Source of the DNA: Vitrella brassicaformis | Taxonomy: Eukaryota; Sar; Vitrellaceae | Assembly: GCA_001179505.1 (NCBI GenBank) | Contig: CDMY01000244.1 | Coordinates: 1 to 64,000, forward strand | Reading direction: 5' to 3' | DNA length: 64,000 nucleotides | In this document: piece after piece, positions 35,664 through 47,045 of the stretch | How the letters are laid out: the number at the start of each line of letters is the position of its first letter | Numbering within the stretch: the first letter of the stretch is position 1 | Notes under the pieces: generated by a model | Told to the model about the DNA's origin: nothing | The model's input: only the letters and a program-made list of their open reading frames with translations | Databases searched by the model: none | Made by a program: the position numbers and the translations under genes

Positions 35664-36799
35664 CTAGTTCTCCTCCCCGCCGGCCCCCATGCCCATCATC
35701 CCCTTGGCCCACGTGGCCACCTTCTGGACGCCCTTGGAGGCCGCCTTCTGCAGGCGGACCCGGGCCACGCAGGCGTGTGTGAACGCCATGCGGAGGCCGC
35801 GAGCCGCGCCGCAGCACCAGCAGCAGCTCTCTTGCCCCACCACCACCCAATATCCCCCCACCCTCTTCCAATGGGCGCGGTCCCACTTGGTCAGTGGACT
35901 GACATAGAAGCCGTCCTCGCCCTCGCCCCACAGCGCCACCGGCACCACCAGGCGGTACCTGCCATCGCTAAACCGCGCGTTGCACGGGGAAGGGGTCTGG
36001 GTCGGGAGTGGTGAGTATGTGGTGGCGGTGGTGGTGGTGGGTGGGTCTGGGTCAGGGATGGGGATGGGGGTGGCCAGGCCGAGGGCGTGCTGGCGCATCG
36101 TCTCCCTGTCCTCCTGGAAGCCAACCACACGCACAGAGAGAGGACAGAGTGTGTGTGTGTGTGTGTGTGCGTGTGTTGTGAGGTGACTGTGGTGAGAGGC
36201 CCTCACCCTCATCCACTCGATGTCCATCTCCCAGTACTTCATGATGTACTCCCTGTTGTCCTCTGTGACGCCCTACACACACACACAGGGGTACACGTGC
36301 ATTGTTGTCCGTCATGTGCGCACTACCAGTGCACCAGTGTGTGCCAATGATCAGGCTTACCATCTCACTGTCGTATTCCGCCCTGGCCTCGTCGTCGGTC
36401 AGCACCGTCTTAGCCGCGTTGATGTCCTTGATCAGCTGATAGCTGTGGAGGCTCTTCTTGTCGGGGTGGAGGTACGGGTGCTGCACCCACACACAGACAG
36501 CACAACACAATCCAGCTGATGCAGTCACATAGGCTCAAGTATGCGTTCATGTCAGTCGACACTCATCGCATCATCGTCTTCTCTTGTTTTCTGTTCTCTT
36601 CACATCACATCACACTACATGAAAACGCTCCGCCCCGCCCCTCTTTGTGTCCATCGGTATGCAGGCGAACCTCACGACAGACCTTCCTGTAGGCCTTCTC
36701 TATCTCCTTCTTGGTGGCGTAGGGCGACACCTCCAGCACGGCGTAGTGGGCGAGGGTGTAACTGATGGCAGCGGGCGGGTAGGCGTAGTACTGCGGCAT
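35664..36799 (-). CDS. J-domain (DnaJ-like) protein
   Basis: ATG 36799 (minus; MPQYYAYPPAAISYTLAHYA). The first exon covers helices I-II of a J domain (VLEVSPYATKKEIEKAYRKV CRE, the classic YxxLxxxxxATxxEIxxAYR pattern). Exon 2 begins HPYLHPDKKSL with the HPD motif, then DINAAKTVLTDDEARAEYDS. Exon 3 is GVTEDNREYIMKYWEMDIEW, and the last exon is a Thr/Pro-rich linker then DGRYRLVVPVALWGEGEDGF, a Trp-rich stretch and a basic Ala/Lys-rich helix (VRLQKAASKGVQKVATWAKG), stop TAG at 35664. J proteins activate Hsp70 through HPD. Only the J domain is familiar; the C-terminal VVPVALWGEGEDGF module is unknown to me. Related copies sit at 55.6-58.4 kb on the opposite strand, with intron sequence also conserved. 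Confidence 0.85.
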
Positions 36800-37071
36800 G
36801 GCGGGCCGGGTAGCAGTGGAAGCAGCGGCACCGACGCGCCGACAATGGCAGCTTATCTCACGGGGTTTCAGGGTTAGGGTTTGCTTAAGGTTCTCGTGAA
36901 AGCAGTGCTGGATGTGCGAGTGATGATGATGAGAATGAATGTGTGAGGATGTGGCAGACCTGTACGACCGCGTCGTTTCGCCTCGGCTGCAATCAATTCG
37001 ATCACTCCTGAGGGTTTTGCGAGCTTGGCGTCAAACACGGCAAGGCTGCGAGGCGCAAGGATGGAGATCTG
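36800..37071. promoter_or_regulatory. Divergent promoter region between J-domain and PDI-like genes
   Basis: 272 bases between start codons on opposite strands. A single TTAGGGTTT-like motif lies near 36863-36872; no TATA box was recognised. Confidence 0.35.
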
Positions 37072-40000
37072 ATGCATCACGAGAGTGCAAGACTGAAGCC
37101 TGCTCGCCTGCTCAACTTGCTCGTGGTGACGTCGCTGCTTCCCGATGGCACCCACGGCGGCCGAGTGAGTATCTCCAGACTGACACTCGACACCTTCTAC
37201 AAGGCCGTGAGCAAACCGGACTTCTGCTTCGTGTACTTTCACGCGTAAGCCAACAACACAACAGAGATCTTTTCCTGCTGATGGATCTACCGCGTCTGTC
37301 TGCACCATGTGGACGTGTTGTTGCAGTGATTGGTGTTCGCACTGCGGCAGCGTCGGGTTGGAATTCGCTAAGGCAATGCGCAAGACCCTCAAGATACTTC
37401 CAGGTCAGTGCAGCTGTCTGTCTATGAGGGAGGTTCAAATGTCCAACTTCTATATGTCCTCCCTCACTGCATCCATCCATCAGATCTGCAGCGTACGTCG
37501 TCGTCTTCTCCCCTGGATGAGGTCTTCCCCCCGCCCTCCATGGCCACCGGGGCGGCCACAGACTCGCCCGAGCGCGACCGTCCCCCAGCCAGGACCAGCC
37601 GTGCGCCACTCACGGTGCAGTTCGCCACTGTCGACGGTACCGAGGAGGAGGAGCTGGCCTACACGTGGGCGTCAGATGGGTATCCCGCACTCATACTCTT
37701 CAATAAAGGTTAGGTGCGCGAGAAGGGGTCGGGAGAAAGCGGCCCGGCCCCTCCATGTCCGTACCTGTTCGGCTGCCTGCGATCAGGCTTTTGGCTCGAG
37801 TATGACGGCTCCCGGACCGCCGACGCAATGGTGAGCAGCCTTTGTTGAGCTGCCCGGATACAGTCCCGTGCGACCGTCTTTTGCTGTCCGTCTGTCTGTC
37901 TGTTTCTGCCTCCGGTCAGATCGAGTGGCTCACGTTCCGCATCCAGAGTAAGTGAGCCGCTATGCCACCGGCAGCAGCCGGATTCCGAATGTCGCTAATC
38001 CCTGCTGGTGTGTGTGTGTGCAGGGGGCCTGATTGAGCTGACGGCTCCGTCTGACCTGCACATGCTGAGGGAAGACGAGGAGACCGCTGTTGTGGGCTTC
38101 TTCAACAACACGGTACCCCACACACAGGAAGCAACGCACCCACAGGCGTCCTCATGGATGGTATCTTCTACATCTTCTGCTCTGTCATTGATCTGTGCAG
38201 GTTGACGGTCTTTATGACGATGACGACTTCCAGGAGTTTGCAAGGGGCTGTGGGGACTACCGATACGCATACGTAAGACACACGGGAGGTGAGGGCCCTG
38301 TAAACCATCCCACGTCATGTGCTGCCGTGTCGTCGACTGGCAGTCTTTTGATGGCGAGCTTGCTCCAGAAGGACAGCTCGGGTGAGCAGACATTCGGAAT
38401 GGGCTCATCACGTTGAATGTGTTGTTCCATTCCTGTTTGTTTGTCAGCATATATTTCCACTCCCGTCATCCGCCAAGGTGGCAGAGATGGGACAGAGAAG
38501 GCTACACCACACACAAGACCAGGAGGCGACACGAGACGGCATGGGATGGTCATCACCACGATGCACCTGACCGTGACACAACCAGTGGCCCTCCTCTCGA
38601 CTACGTTCACTTCTGTGATCGGGGCAGCATTCCGCTGGTGAGAACAGAAAGACGAGACAGGTGTTGTCCCCTCATTGACTGTGGACGTTCGCGTGTGTGT
38701 GCATATGGGTGTCCTAGGTACCGTATTGGTCCCCGGTGGATGCGTCAAGGTATGGCGATGGTGCATTTGAGTACCTGGTGTTCGTATTCATGTCCAAACG
38801 GAGCGACGAGGAGGTCAGTCAGCGGTCGCCACTCAGACGTACACCCACTTGTGTGTGTAAATGGTGTGCGTCTGATCAGGCCTTCACGGCCTTCCGCGAT
38901 GACCTGGAGACCCTGATCCAGACTCTCCGGTCGCGCGACGGTGTGTATGAGGGCTACCTGCTGGTCCTCGTCGACATTGACGAAGCACCGTCCGTCGGTG
39001 AGGAGCTAAAAACGGAGAGGTACCTTACCTTACTGGTGTAACTAACGGTGGTCCACTGCGCAGGTTGGCAGTTCGGCATCGATGCATCATCGGCCCTGCC
39101 GGCAGGTCGGCCAACATAGCCCTGCGTGGCGATGGTGATGCATCGATGCCCACTTGTCGCTGGCTGCGTGTTCTTCTGTTACAACCAGTGGGGGCCTTTC
39201 GTCCATCGGATGAGCGCAAGTTCGTCCCCAGTCAACCCATGACACCATCAGAGAATGATGACGATACTGTAGGTAGACAGACATGTCGAAGACGCTTGCC
39301 AAGCGTACTACGTGTGCAAGACGACTGACTGTGTGTTTGTGAATGTGTGCAGGTGAGTGACGGTCAGGCTTTGGAGGACATTGGCGAGTTCGTGAGGTCG
39401 ATGAGGCAGGGCACGGCGCGTTCACTCATCGTGAGCGAGGAGGTGCCCACGCAGGGAAGGGATCCGCCCGGGGAATCTCTTGTCCAGGTAGGACGGCCGC
39501 AGCATCAGGCACGGACACATTCAGGTGTATCTCTGTATGTGTGTGTGTGCCGGTGCAGAGGGTTGCGGGCAGCACCTTCGATGCGGCCGTCATGCAGACA
39601 GCCAACGATGTGCTGCTCTACGTATACACAGAATGGTACCACACTGACCAGATGCCCATCAGCAGACGCCCTTGCCGCGTGGTTGACGGTGTGTGTGTCC
39701 TCAGGTGCGGTATGTGCAAGAACATGTTCCCCGTCATTTACTCGCTGGCCGACAAACTCAGGAACATGAACGTCACCACTCTGGTCAGACGAAAGAGATC
39801 TATGGCTGCCGGCACGATTGGCGCTCATTCTAACTCTTTCCCGTTCGTTGTGTGCGCAGACCTTCGCTGCGATGGACGGAGGACACAACGAGGTACGCCA
39901 GGCGACTCATGAGCGAAAGAATGGGCAGGGCTTTTACCTCTGTGTGTGTTTTGTCTTGGCTGTCCTGTCAGCACCCCGCTCTGCCTGCAATCGACGGCTA

Positions 40001-40375
40001 CCCCACCCTCCTGCTTTACCGGGCGCATTCCAAGGACAGGCCCATCGAATACCGAGAGGGTAGGTACCCACACACGTGTACAGAGCGGCATCCATGGCAT
40101 GGCATGCATCAAGTTGGGGTGCGGTGTGCCCGGTTTGGTTCAGGCCGGTCTGTGCAGGCTCTGGCCACCTGGCTGCAGTATCACGTGTCTCAGCCCTTCC
40201 ACCCCTGGCCACCCACATGGACAAATGGTAAGTGTGAAGCCTACAGCTGCCCATTGATTGTCACTCTCTCTCGGTCACTTTCGTGGTTGCACATGCAGAT
40301 GATTTGATGGACAGCGAGGCCCTTCACGAGACAGACGAGGACACGTGCATCAAGGTGCATGAGGATGGTGGGTGA
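37072..40375 (+). CDS. Protein disulfide isomerase-like protein with two thioredoxin domains
   Basis: ATG 37072 gives a signal-like leader (ARLLNLLVVTSLLPDGTHGG). Exon 1 ends at 37244 in CACGC and joins TGATTGG at 37327, making FVYFHADWCSHCGSVGLEFA, a thioredoxin a-domain with a CxxC site. Further exons give YTWASDGYPALILFNKG (cis-Pro loop), GFWLEYDGSRT, and b-like parts (LREDEETAVVGFFNNT; VDGLYDDDDFQEFARGCGDY). A second thioredoxin domain begins FDAAVMQTANDVLLYVYTE and, across an intron at about 39638-39711, reads WCGMCKNMFPVIYSLADKL, followed by AIDGYPTLLLYRAHSKDRPI. Stop TGA 40375. This a-b-b'-a' order is that of ER PDIs, which oxidise and isomerise disulfides. The C-terminus (IKVHEDGG) has no KDEL-type retention signal and no membrane helix. 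Exon edges at 38400-39300 are uncertain. Confidence 0.82.
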
Positions 40376-40611
40376 AGATGACGTGTCATCGATGGACGGA
40401 TGCGCCTGGCGAGCAGCTGGTGTGAATGGGGCTGCCGCTGCTGTGCGTGTATAGGCTGGCGTGACGATGTGTGTACTGAGGAGTGTGAATGGCAGTTCTG
40501 CAACCAGCCACTGTAACAATACACCGGATGAGAAGTATCAGACATTCACTTCACGAGTGCACGTTATGGGATGGATGGAGACACTCAAGCTCGCCAAGGC
40601 CAACTAGCTAG
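40376..40611. other. Short gap between converging genes
   Basis: No feature recognised; it should hold the 3' UTRs of the PDI-like gene and of the gene on the minus strand ending at 40612. Confidence 0.4.
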
Positions 40612-43600
40612 CTACTCGTCCCCTTCCTTTTGCGCCTTCTTGAGGCGCTTCCTCCTCTTATCTCCCACCGCCTTGTGCCGTCTGTTGCCCTTGCCCTTCC
40701 TCTTGTGTCGCGCCAGCCTGGCCTCTAGCTCCTCCAACTTGTCATACTGACGGTCCGCCTCGTCCAGATGGCGGCGGCCCTCCTCCTCACGCCGCAGCCT
40801 CTTCTTCTTGCACTCATCGCCAGACCCTGAAATAAATAGGCATTCTCAACACACATACGCAGACGAATGCGATTCGCGAATGTCTGCCATCTCTGCCCTG
40901 CCGAATGCACCTTCCTCAGACGACATGATTTCGTCCTCCACGACGAATCCCTGCTGCCCCCTGTCCACCTCCCGAGCCGCCGCGTCGGCCTCCTGGTACA
41001 GACGCTCCTCGTCGACGAAGGCCCCGCCATTGTCATTGTCCAGCTGACTCTCGTCCACGTGAGCCTTGGCGGCCTTCTGCTTGGGCGCTGGTGGTGGGGG
41101 CGCCTTGATGTGCTCGCGAAGGCCGTCCAGCGCCTTGGTCGGGTCGGGCTCACTGCCTGACGACTCCTCCGAGTCCTCCCACTCCATCTCCTCATCATCG
41201 TCATTGTCACGCTGAGGGGGCTGGTCCTCAGCCGACGGGCGGTCCCTGCCTTGTGGGTGGGGTCTCTGACGTCGCTTGCGTCTCCGTTGGTTGAGTGCTG
41301 GGTCAGGTTTGTCGAGCCAGGGGTTCTTGTGGCAGAGACGGTCGAGGGCGTCGTCTTGGAAGTCATGCTCGTCCATCTCCCGGCGTGGCACTTGGATGCG
41401 CCGGCCCTCCTGACGGCGCTGCAGCCTCCTCCGCAGGGCAGCCTCGCCCCAACCTGGTGAATGAAGACAAGATACAGATGGATGGATGGATGGCTGGATG
41501 GATGTCTCTGTGTGCGTGTGTGTGTGTTACCCTCATCGCTGGATGGGTCAGGTTCCGAGTCCGACGGCCGATCCTCCTCACCCTCATCACGGTCGCCATC
41601 GTCTTCATGTAGTGCTGTGGCCGGCCTGCTCTCCTCTCGCGGCCGCGGAGGCCCTGCAGCAGGCTGAGCACCATTGGCAGCCACGGCCTGAACACATGTA
41701 TGTATGAGTAACCATGCCGACTGGGGGAATGGCTGTCTGCCAGTAGAGGTGAGTCAGTCGGTGGGGCATGTATCAATAAACCACCTGCGTGTTGTTGATG
41801 TGGAACACCTTCCGCCAGTTGATCTTGTCGCCAGACGTGCTGTTGTTGGCGACGAGGTCCTCATACGACAGGGGAAGCACCATGACAGGCGACTCACCGG
41901 ACGGCAAGAAGGGCGATTGCCGCCCATAGCGCGCCATGGCAGCAGCGCGGAAGCGACGGTAGGGCGAAGACGCGTCAGGGGCGGCGCCGGCCACACAATC
42001 CAGCAAACCGTCAACCTCCTGACGCCTGAGCGAATGTTCGGCAGGCAGCAGAGGGAAGACTGAGTGACGGACAACCTTCTCTCCTGCCTCCTCACCTCTC
42101 CTCGTCCGTCCCCTCTCCCGTGGCGAAACTCTCCACAAGCTCCTCTACGATGTCCGGGGGCAGGCCGTCGGTGTGTCTGGAAGCCTGTCTGCCGGATGAT
42201 TTGGTTGCCGAGGCTGGCAGGGTGGTGTTGGGGGGACCGTGGCTCGCCCGCTGGGTCTCATACTGTGAGTGGGTGAGGGGACGCTCGCTTTGGGCCTCCA
42301 ACACGCGGATATACCTGGTGAAGACCGCCTCATGCAAACGCCCCACCGACACGCTGTCCTGTTGGGCAAACAGGGTTGAGCAAGAGAGAGCAAGTGAAAT
42401 GACCAGGTGGCATTCACTGTGTGACCTCGCCAGATCCCTGACCTCTTCCTGCCGGTACTCGGGGACCATGTTGAAGCCCTCGCCGGTCCCCTGCTGCTTG
42501 GACGCCGTGGAAAGCGCCTTGGATGCGCGGCAGAGGGTCCTCATGGACCTGACGAATGAATCGATAGGGAGAGCATGTCAATTGTCGGTCAATTCGTCGG
42601 TCGAGATGCTTACTCCTTGAGGGCGTCATTGTTGAGAGCATGGAGCCCGCCCGCTCTCGCCTCTGCATACAACACACTGCGATACTCCTCACGAGCTGAC
42701 AATTAAGGCAACAACACAACAACGGAGAGCGCATGTATGTCTGCAGTCGTACATATGTCTTGTGCGTATCTGATTTCCCACGTACGTACGTGTCATCCAC
42801 GGTGGGAGGTGGCCGCGGAAGGGACTGTTGCGCATCCGTTTGAGCAGCTCGATCTGCTTGCTGGCTGCAAGGGCCGCCCACCCGACGCGCCACAACAGGT
42901 GATGAAGACACGATGCAACCAAACAATGCTGGACGAGGGGAGGGAGGGAGTGACACAAACCTCGGGATCCCAGTGACCGAGCGTGTGTCTTCGTCCCCCC
43001 ATTTGTGTATACCTGAATGAACTCTTGTGTGGTTTGTTGCGTCGGCACGCCAGCTGCAGGCTGGCCATCGGAGGGCTGCAGTGGGCTCAAGGTCTTCATG
43101 CCGGCCTCCACGTCCTCTAGCACCTCGGTCAGAATGGCGTACGACAGGCTACTCTCGCATATCTGGGATGGAAGACAACACAAACACAGCCAGTCCTGAT
43201 GGGTCATTCCATTCCCTGGCCGTGTTCAATCTTGGCGTCATCTATCTCATCTGACCATGAGGCGGATCGCTATGGCATGGAAGGGCTGCTTCAAGTATGA
43301 GGGAGAGGGGGTCACACGGCTATCAAACAGCAACGGCTGCACAGACAAGCAACGGAAGATCGCCCTGTGCCATCTCTATTTTTTGTCCGTGCTCACCCGC
43401 AGCCCGTGTGTGCATTCGCGCAGGCGTTGGACGCTCTTGGCGAGTTTGTCGTACCCCTCCAGGGCCTTCCGCAGCCACTCCCTCAGCGGGTCAGTCGGCC
43501 CCTGTCTATCGGGCAGCAGCTCCCCCAGCAACTCCAACACCCCCGACGCCAGCGCACCCGCGCGGTAGTACATGGTCTCCTGTCTGTGGTCGCTCTCCTC

Positions 43601-44530
43601 GCCGCGCGGGATGCCCATCAGGCTGAAGTAGTCGTTGAGGATGAGCACCTTGGCGTTGATGAGCAGCGGCAGGTGGGTCGCCACGACCGGACGCATCCTC
43701 TCGTAGAAGTATCTCTGGCCGTCCGCCACATCGCCGGAGCTCCTGTACTCGAGCACATCGTCCAGAACCTTGAGCTCCTCCTCAAGTGGCTCTACGATGC
43801 TCTGGCGCTCTTGTTTCTCGCTCTCGGCCCACTGGGGAGGCTTGACGAGCCTCTGCCGCTCCCCTACTCGCCGCCAAGTGTCGACAGTCGCCACCTTGGC
43901 CTCCGCCCTGCGCACCTCCTGATGGGCCCGCCTCAGCAGCTTCTTGAGGTGGTGAAGTCCCGGCCCGGCCTTGCCGCGCTGCTGCTCCTCCCTGTCCTGC
44001 TCCTCACGAACCCTCCTGATCTTGGCCTGGCACAGCCGCCCAGCCATCTGGGCAGCCGCCATGCCGTCCGCAAGAGATACCACGTCGCCCTTCTTGTGAT
44101 AGTCGAGCAGCAGTGTCTCGATGAGGGCGATGTACAGCTCCATCTTGCTGAGGAACTTGTCGACCTCGGCCTTGGTGAGGTTGCGGTCCTTGGACGCGGC
44201 GTCCATGAAGGCGGTAGCGAGGCTGTCGACGAGCTTGTAGGGGTCGCCGTGGAGGGAGATCTCAGCCATCCTTTCGCCGTAGATGGACACGTTTGCCTGC
44301 ACAGCAAGCCGGGCCGTGAATGCGATGACGGCCACGAGGGTCTCCTGGACATGTTGGAAGGCCGGATGCCGTGCACTCAGTTGCCCTCGCAGCTTCTGTA
44401 TTGCCTCCACTGACTGGTGGCCGTAGAAGAGGGCGGTGGCGACGTCGCCATCGTTGCGAAGCAGCACAGCGAGGCGCTGTGCGGCTCGGATGGCATGAAG
44501 GTCTTTAGAAATCGCCGGCTCACACTCCAT
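40612..44530 (-). CDS. Large charged protein, unknown function
   Basis: ATG 44530 (minus; MECEPAISKDLHAIRAAQRL) begins a 1.15-kb exon that is mostly alpha-helical with tetratricopeptide-like stretches (RLAVLLRNDGDVATALFYGH) and a charged Lys/Arg/Glu coil near residues 180-240. Further exons run left: SSLSYAILTEVLEDVEAGMK (about 43.1 kb), ASKQIELLKRMRNSPFRGHL (42.8 kb), MRTLCRASKALSTASKQQGT (42.5 kb), SVSVGRLHEAVFTRYIRVLE (42.3 kb), SLRRQEVDGLLDCVAG and YEDLVANNSTSGDKINWRKV (41.8-42.0 kb), then an acidic, disordered part (40.85-41.7 kb) and a very basic end (RHLDEADRQYDKLEELEARL; KRKGKGNRRHK), stop TAG 40612-40614. The acidic-then-basic tail suggests a nucleic-acid-associated nuclear or nucleolar protein (inference). 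The link across 41700-41785 is consistent in frame but could instead separate two genes. Confidence 0.6.
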
Positions 44531-44669
44531 CTGTACCTAACCAACAGCTACAAACTCCGCTCCAGGCAACAAAGAAAACTGGCCACTTGGCTAGTAACGG
44601 CTCGCACGACCCATTGAAGAGGCGCGTTATTACGACATGACGAATCAACGGCAGACAGCACAGATCTAT

Positions 44670-46596
44670 CTATCGACACATGCCGCGAGGCACACATGCA
44701 TTGCAACCCCATTCAAACTCGCCGAATGCCCCAATCTGCATCACAAAACAGAGAGTCCCCGGGGCGGTATCCACATCGGTTCCCTCGTCTGTCTGCTTAC
44801 AGTAGGTGTAGGCGAGTTCGGGCGGCGTCAGCAGCATGTGACTCAGTAGCCGAGACTGACGAAGAACGATCAGTGACGCCGATGCGAGATATCACCCGAC
44901 AAGCTTGTGTATCCGCTGGCTCGCTCACCTGAAGAGATTCGGGGAGGCCGTACGGCACCGCAGTGACCACTGCACGCTGCGCCTCGACGCGCCTGAAAGG
45001 GATGGAGAGACCAACACAAGTCACATTCATAACCCTCCTCCGCCACTGTTCGCACCTGGCCTTGCCCAGTTTCTCTCGGATGATGGTGTGTGCGTGGGGG
45101 TCGCGAAGGTCCACGAGCATCTCCAGACGCAGCGCTCCCCGGCTGGTCATGATGTGGTCTAGCACTTGCTCGAGGACACGGCCATTCCCTGGCGGGCAGT
45201 AGGGGCTCCACGCCAGCAGACGAGACGAGTACTCGGCTGACACGAGCACCCCAGCTTCCAACACACCACTCTGAGAAAGACAGAGGACGATTGACAGACA
45301 GACAGACAGACAGGCAGACAGACAGATGTTGCCACCTGGCCTTCTCTCGCGCTGTGGTTGGTATGATCTGACCTCTGGTTGGATGTAGCCGTAGAAGGTA
45401 GCTGTGCCGGGGAAGGCCGTCGACCCCTCAGCCACACACACATGGGGGAGCCGGTCCTGCAACAACACCACACCACCATTGTCATTCATGGCGAGCAGTC
45501 TTTCTTTCCGTCTGGGTGGCTCACCTGAATGACAGTATGGCCCACAAAGGCCTCCTTCAAGCCAGCCACAAGGCTGCCTGATGCACTGCTCGAGGCATCG
45601 ACCTCACTGTCGCCATTCAGTGTGGCCGGCCAGGGGATGGCGTGGACATTGGGATCGTTGCACACATTGCGTCGACCTGATGGAGCAAGACGCAACAGTG
45701 AGAAGTTGCTTGTGCTGCACACTGTGCTGTAGCACTGTCTGTATGTGCCCCGACCGACCGACCGACCGACCGACCGATGTGTATGGCGTCCAGCTGGCAC
45801 ATCAGCCGGTGATTCGCCACCTCATATGCCTGCACAAAACGGCAGCAGGATGGTTGGTTGGTGGACGGCCTGCTGCTGTTCGTCCTTCTCGTTCTTTGTC
45901 TCACCTCTGCAGGGACGTTGAGGAATCTCCGTCGGTTGAAGTGACAGAAGAAGTGCACACCCATCGATGTGCCCTCGCCGCTGCCGACACCAGGCCTCTG
46001 CAGAAGCGATTGGAAGTACTGCTGGCCGGACAGTTCGCACGTCCGCAGCATCTGCTCCTCCCAAAACTCACTCACCATCGGCTGACACCCCACACCCCAC
46101 ACAGAGAGAGCAGCGAAGCATGTGTGTCGGTGGGTAGTGGTGGTCTGTTTGGTACGCTACCTACATCGCTGCCTTGGTAGACGGGTGTCAGCACACAGGG
46201 GATGCTCGGACGCTCTGCCGCACTCGCATCATCAGCCGCCCCTCCCACATAGCATCTGGTCTTGAGCATGCAGGCGAATTCTTTCGGGGCTCCCTTGAGC
46301 TCAGTGGGGTCATAGAGGGTCAGCACGTCAGCCTGCCCGCTGTCCAGAGAGCGACGCAGCGAAGGGCACTTTTGCAGCAGCCCCTTGATCTCCTCATAGT
46401 CATCTTCCGCCTCGCCGTTGAGGGCAATCTTGCCAGCTAGGCCAGGCAGGTAGGAAACAGTTCTGACGGCGCCAAGGCTGCAATGCGGCGGAGATCTGTG
46501 GAAGATCTGCCGATAGGCCTGGAGGTGAGATGTTTGGCAGGCGGCAGGAAGCGTAGGACGGCTGAACTGGCAATGTTGATGGACAAGGGCTCTCAT
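44670..46596 (-). CDS. Unknown protein, possibly organelle-targeted
   Basis: ATG 46596 (minus; MRALVHQHCQFSRPTLPAAC) begins a basic, Ser/His-rich leader without acidic residues, resembling an organelle presequence. Supported segments in order: YLPGLAGKIALNGEAEDDYE, SLDSGQADVLTLYDPTELKG, PMVSEFWEEQMLRTCELSGQ, GTSMGVHFFCHFNRRRFLNV, AYEVANHRLMCQLDAIHIG, NDPNVHAIPWPATLNGDSEV, DRLPHVCVAEGSTAFPGTAT, SGVLEAGVLVSAEYSSRLLA, RLEMLVDLRDPHAHTIIREK and RRVEAQRAVVTAVPYGLPES. A last exon SRLLSHMLLTPPELAYTY is in phase, with a stop at 44670 unless a further GTAAGC donor near 44815 is used. I do not recognise the family and see no membrane helix. Confidence 0.6.
45750..45777. repeat. (CGAC)n simple repeat in an intron
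   Basis: Seven tandem GACC/CGAC units lie between two exons of the unknown minus-strand gene. Confidence 0.8.
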
Positions 46597-47045
46597 TCAT
46601 CAGCGGCTGGCGGTTCCCTTCTCTTCCCTGTGCGAGCTTCTATCGGGAAGAAGGGGGGGGTCGTTTCCATCCTTATTGGCTTCGCAAAGCTGTACAGGCA
46701 AGCGTATGTAGCTAGCTCTGCTTTGTTGTGTCGAAGTTCTCAATGCACGTCCGTTTGTCCTTCCCTCTCTGTGCCGTGCGCTTCTCTGGTTCGACGATAC
46801 GCCTGACGCGAGTGTCGTGAGCCTTGATCACGAGCGACCTCTCTCGGCCACTCGAGAATGAGGAGGGCCACAACACCGCAATAACGGCGCACTACCAGGA
46901 CAGTCGCACTGACCTCACGTGGATAGAGATCACACTGCTATATGCACACAGGACCACCAAGATACACACCCAAACCACCATGATTCAGCACCGAAAAACT
47001 CATGCATCACTCTCTACTTCCCCCTTCTCCCACCCACGGATACCG
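46597..47045. other. Intergenic, no gene seen
   Basis: About 450 bases between two minus-strand genes. It must contain the promoter of the gene starting at 46596 and the 3' UTR of the gene ending at 47046. No motif was recognised. Confidence 0.45.

Noticed and set aside
36863-36872. TTAGGGTTT-like motif resembling a telomere repeat
   Set aside because: Only about one and a half units between two genes; not a telomeric tract and expected by chance.
43367-44413. 348-residue open frame on the plus strand
   Set aside because: Antisense shadow of the long first exon of the minus-strand gene at 40.6-44.5 kb; composition (Leu/His/Pro-rich, no domain) is typical of a shadow frame.
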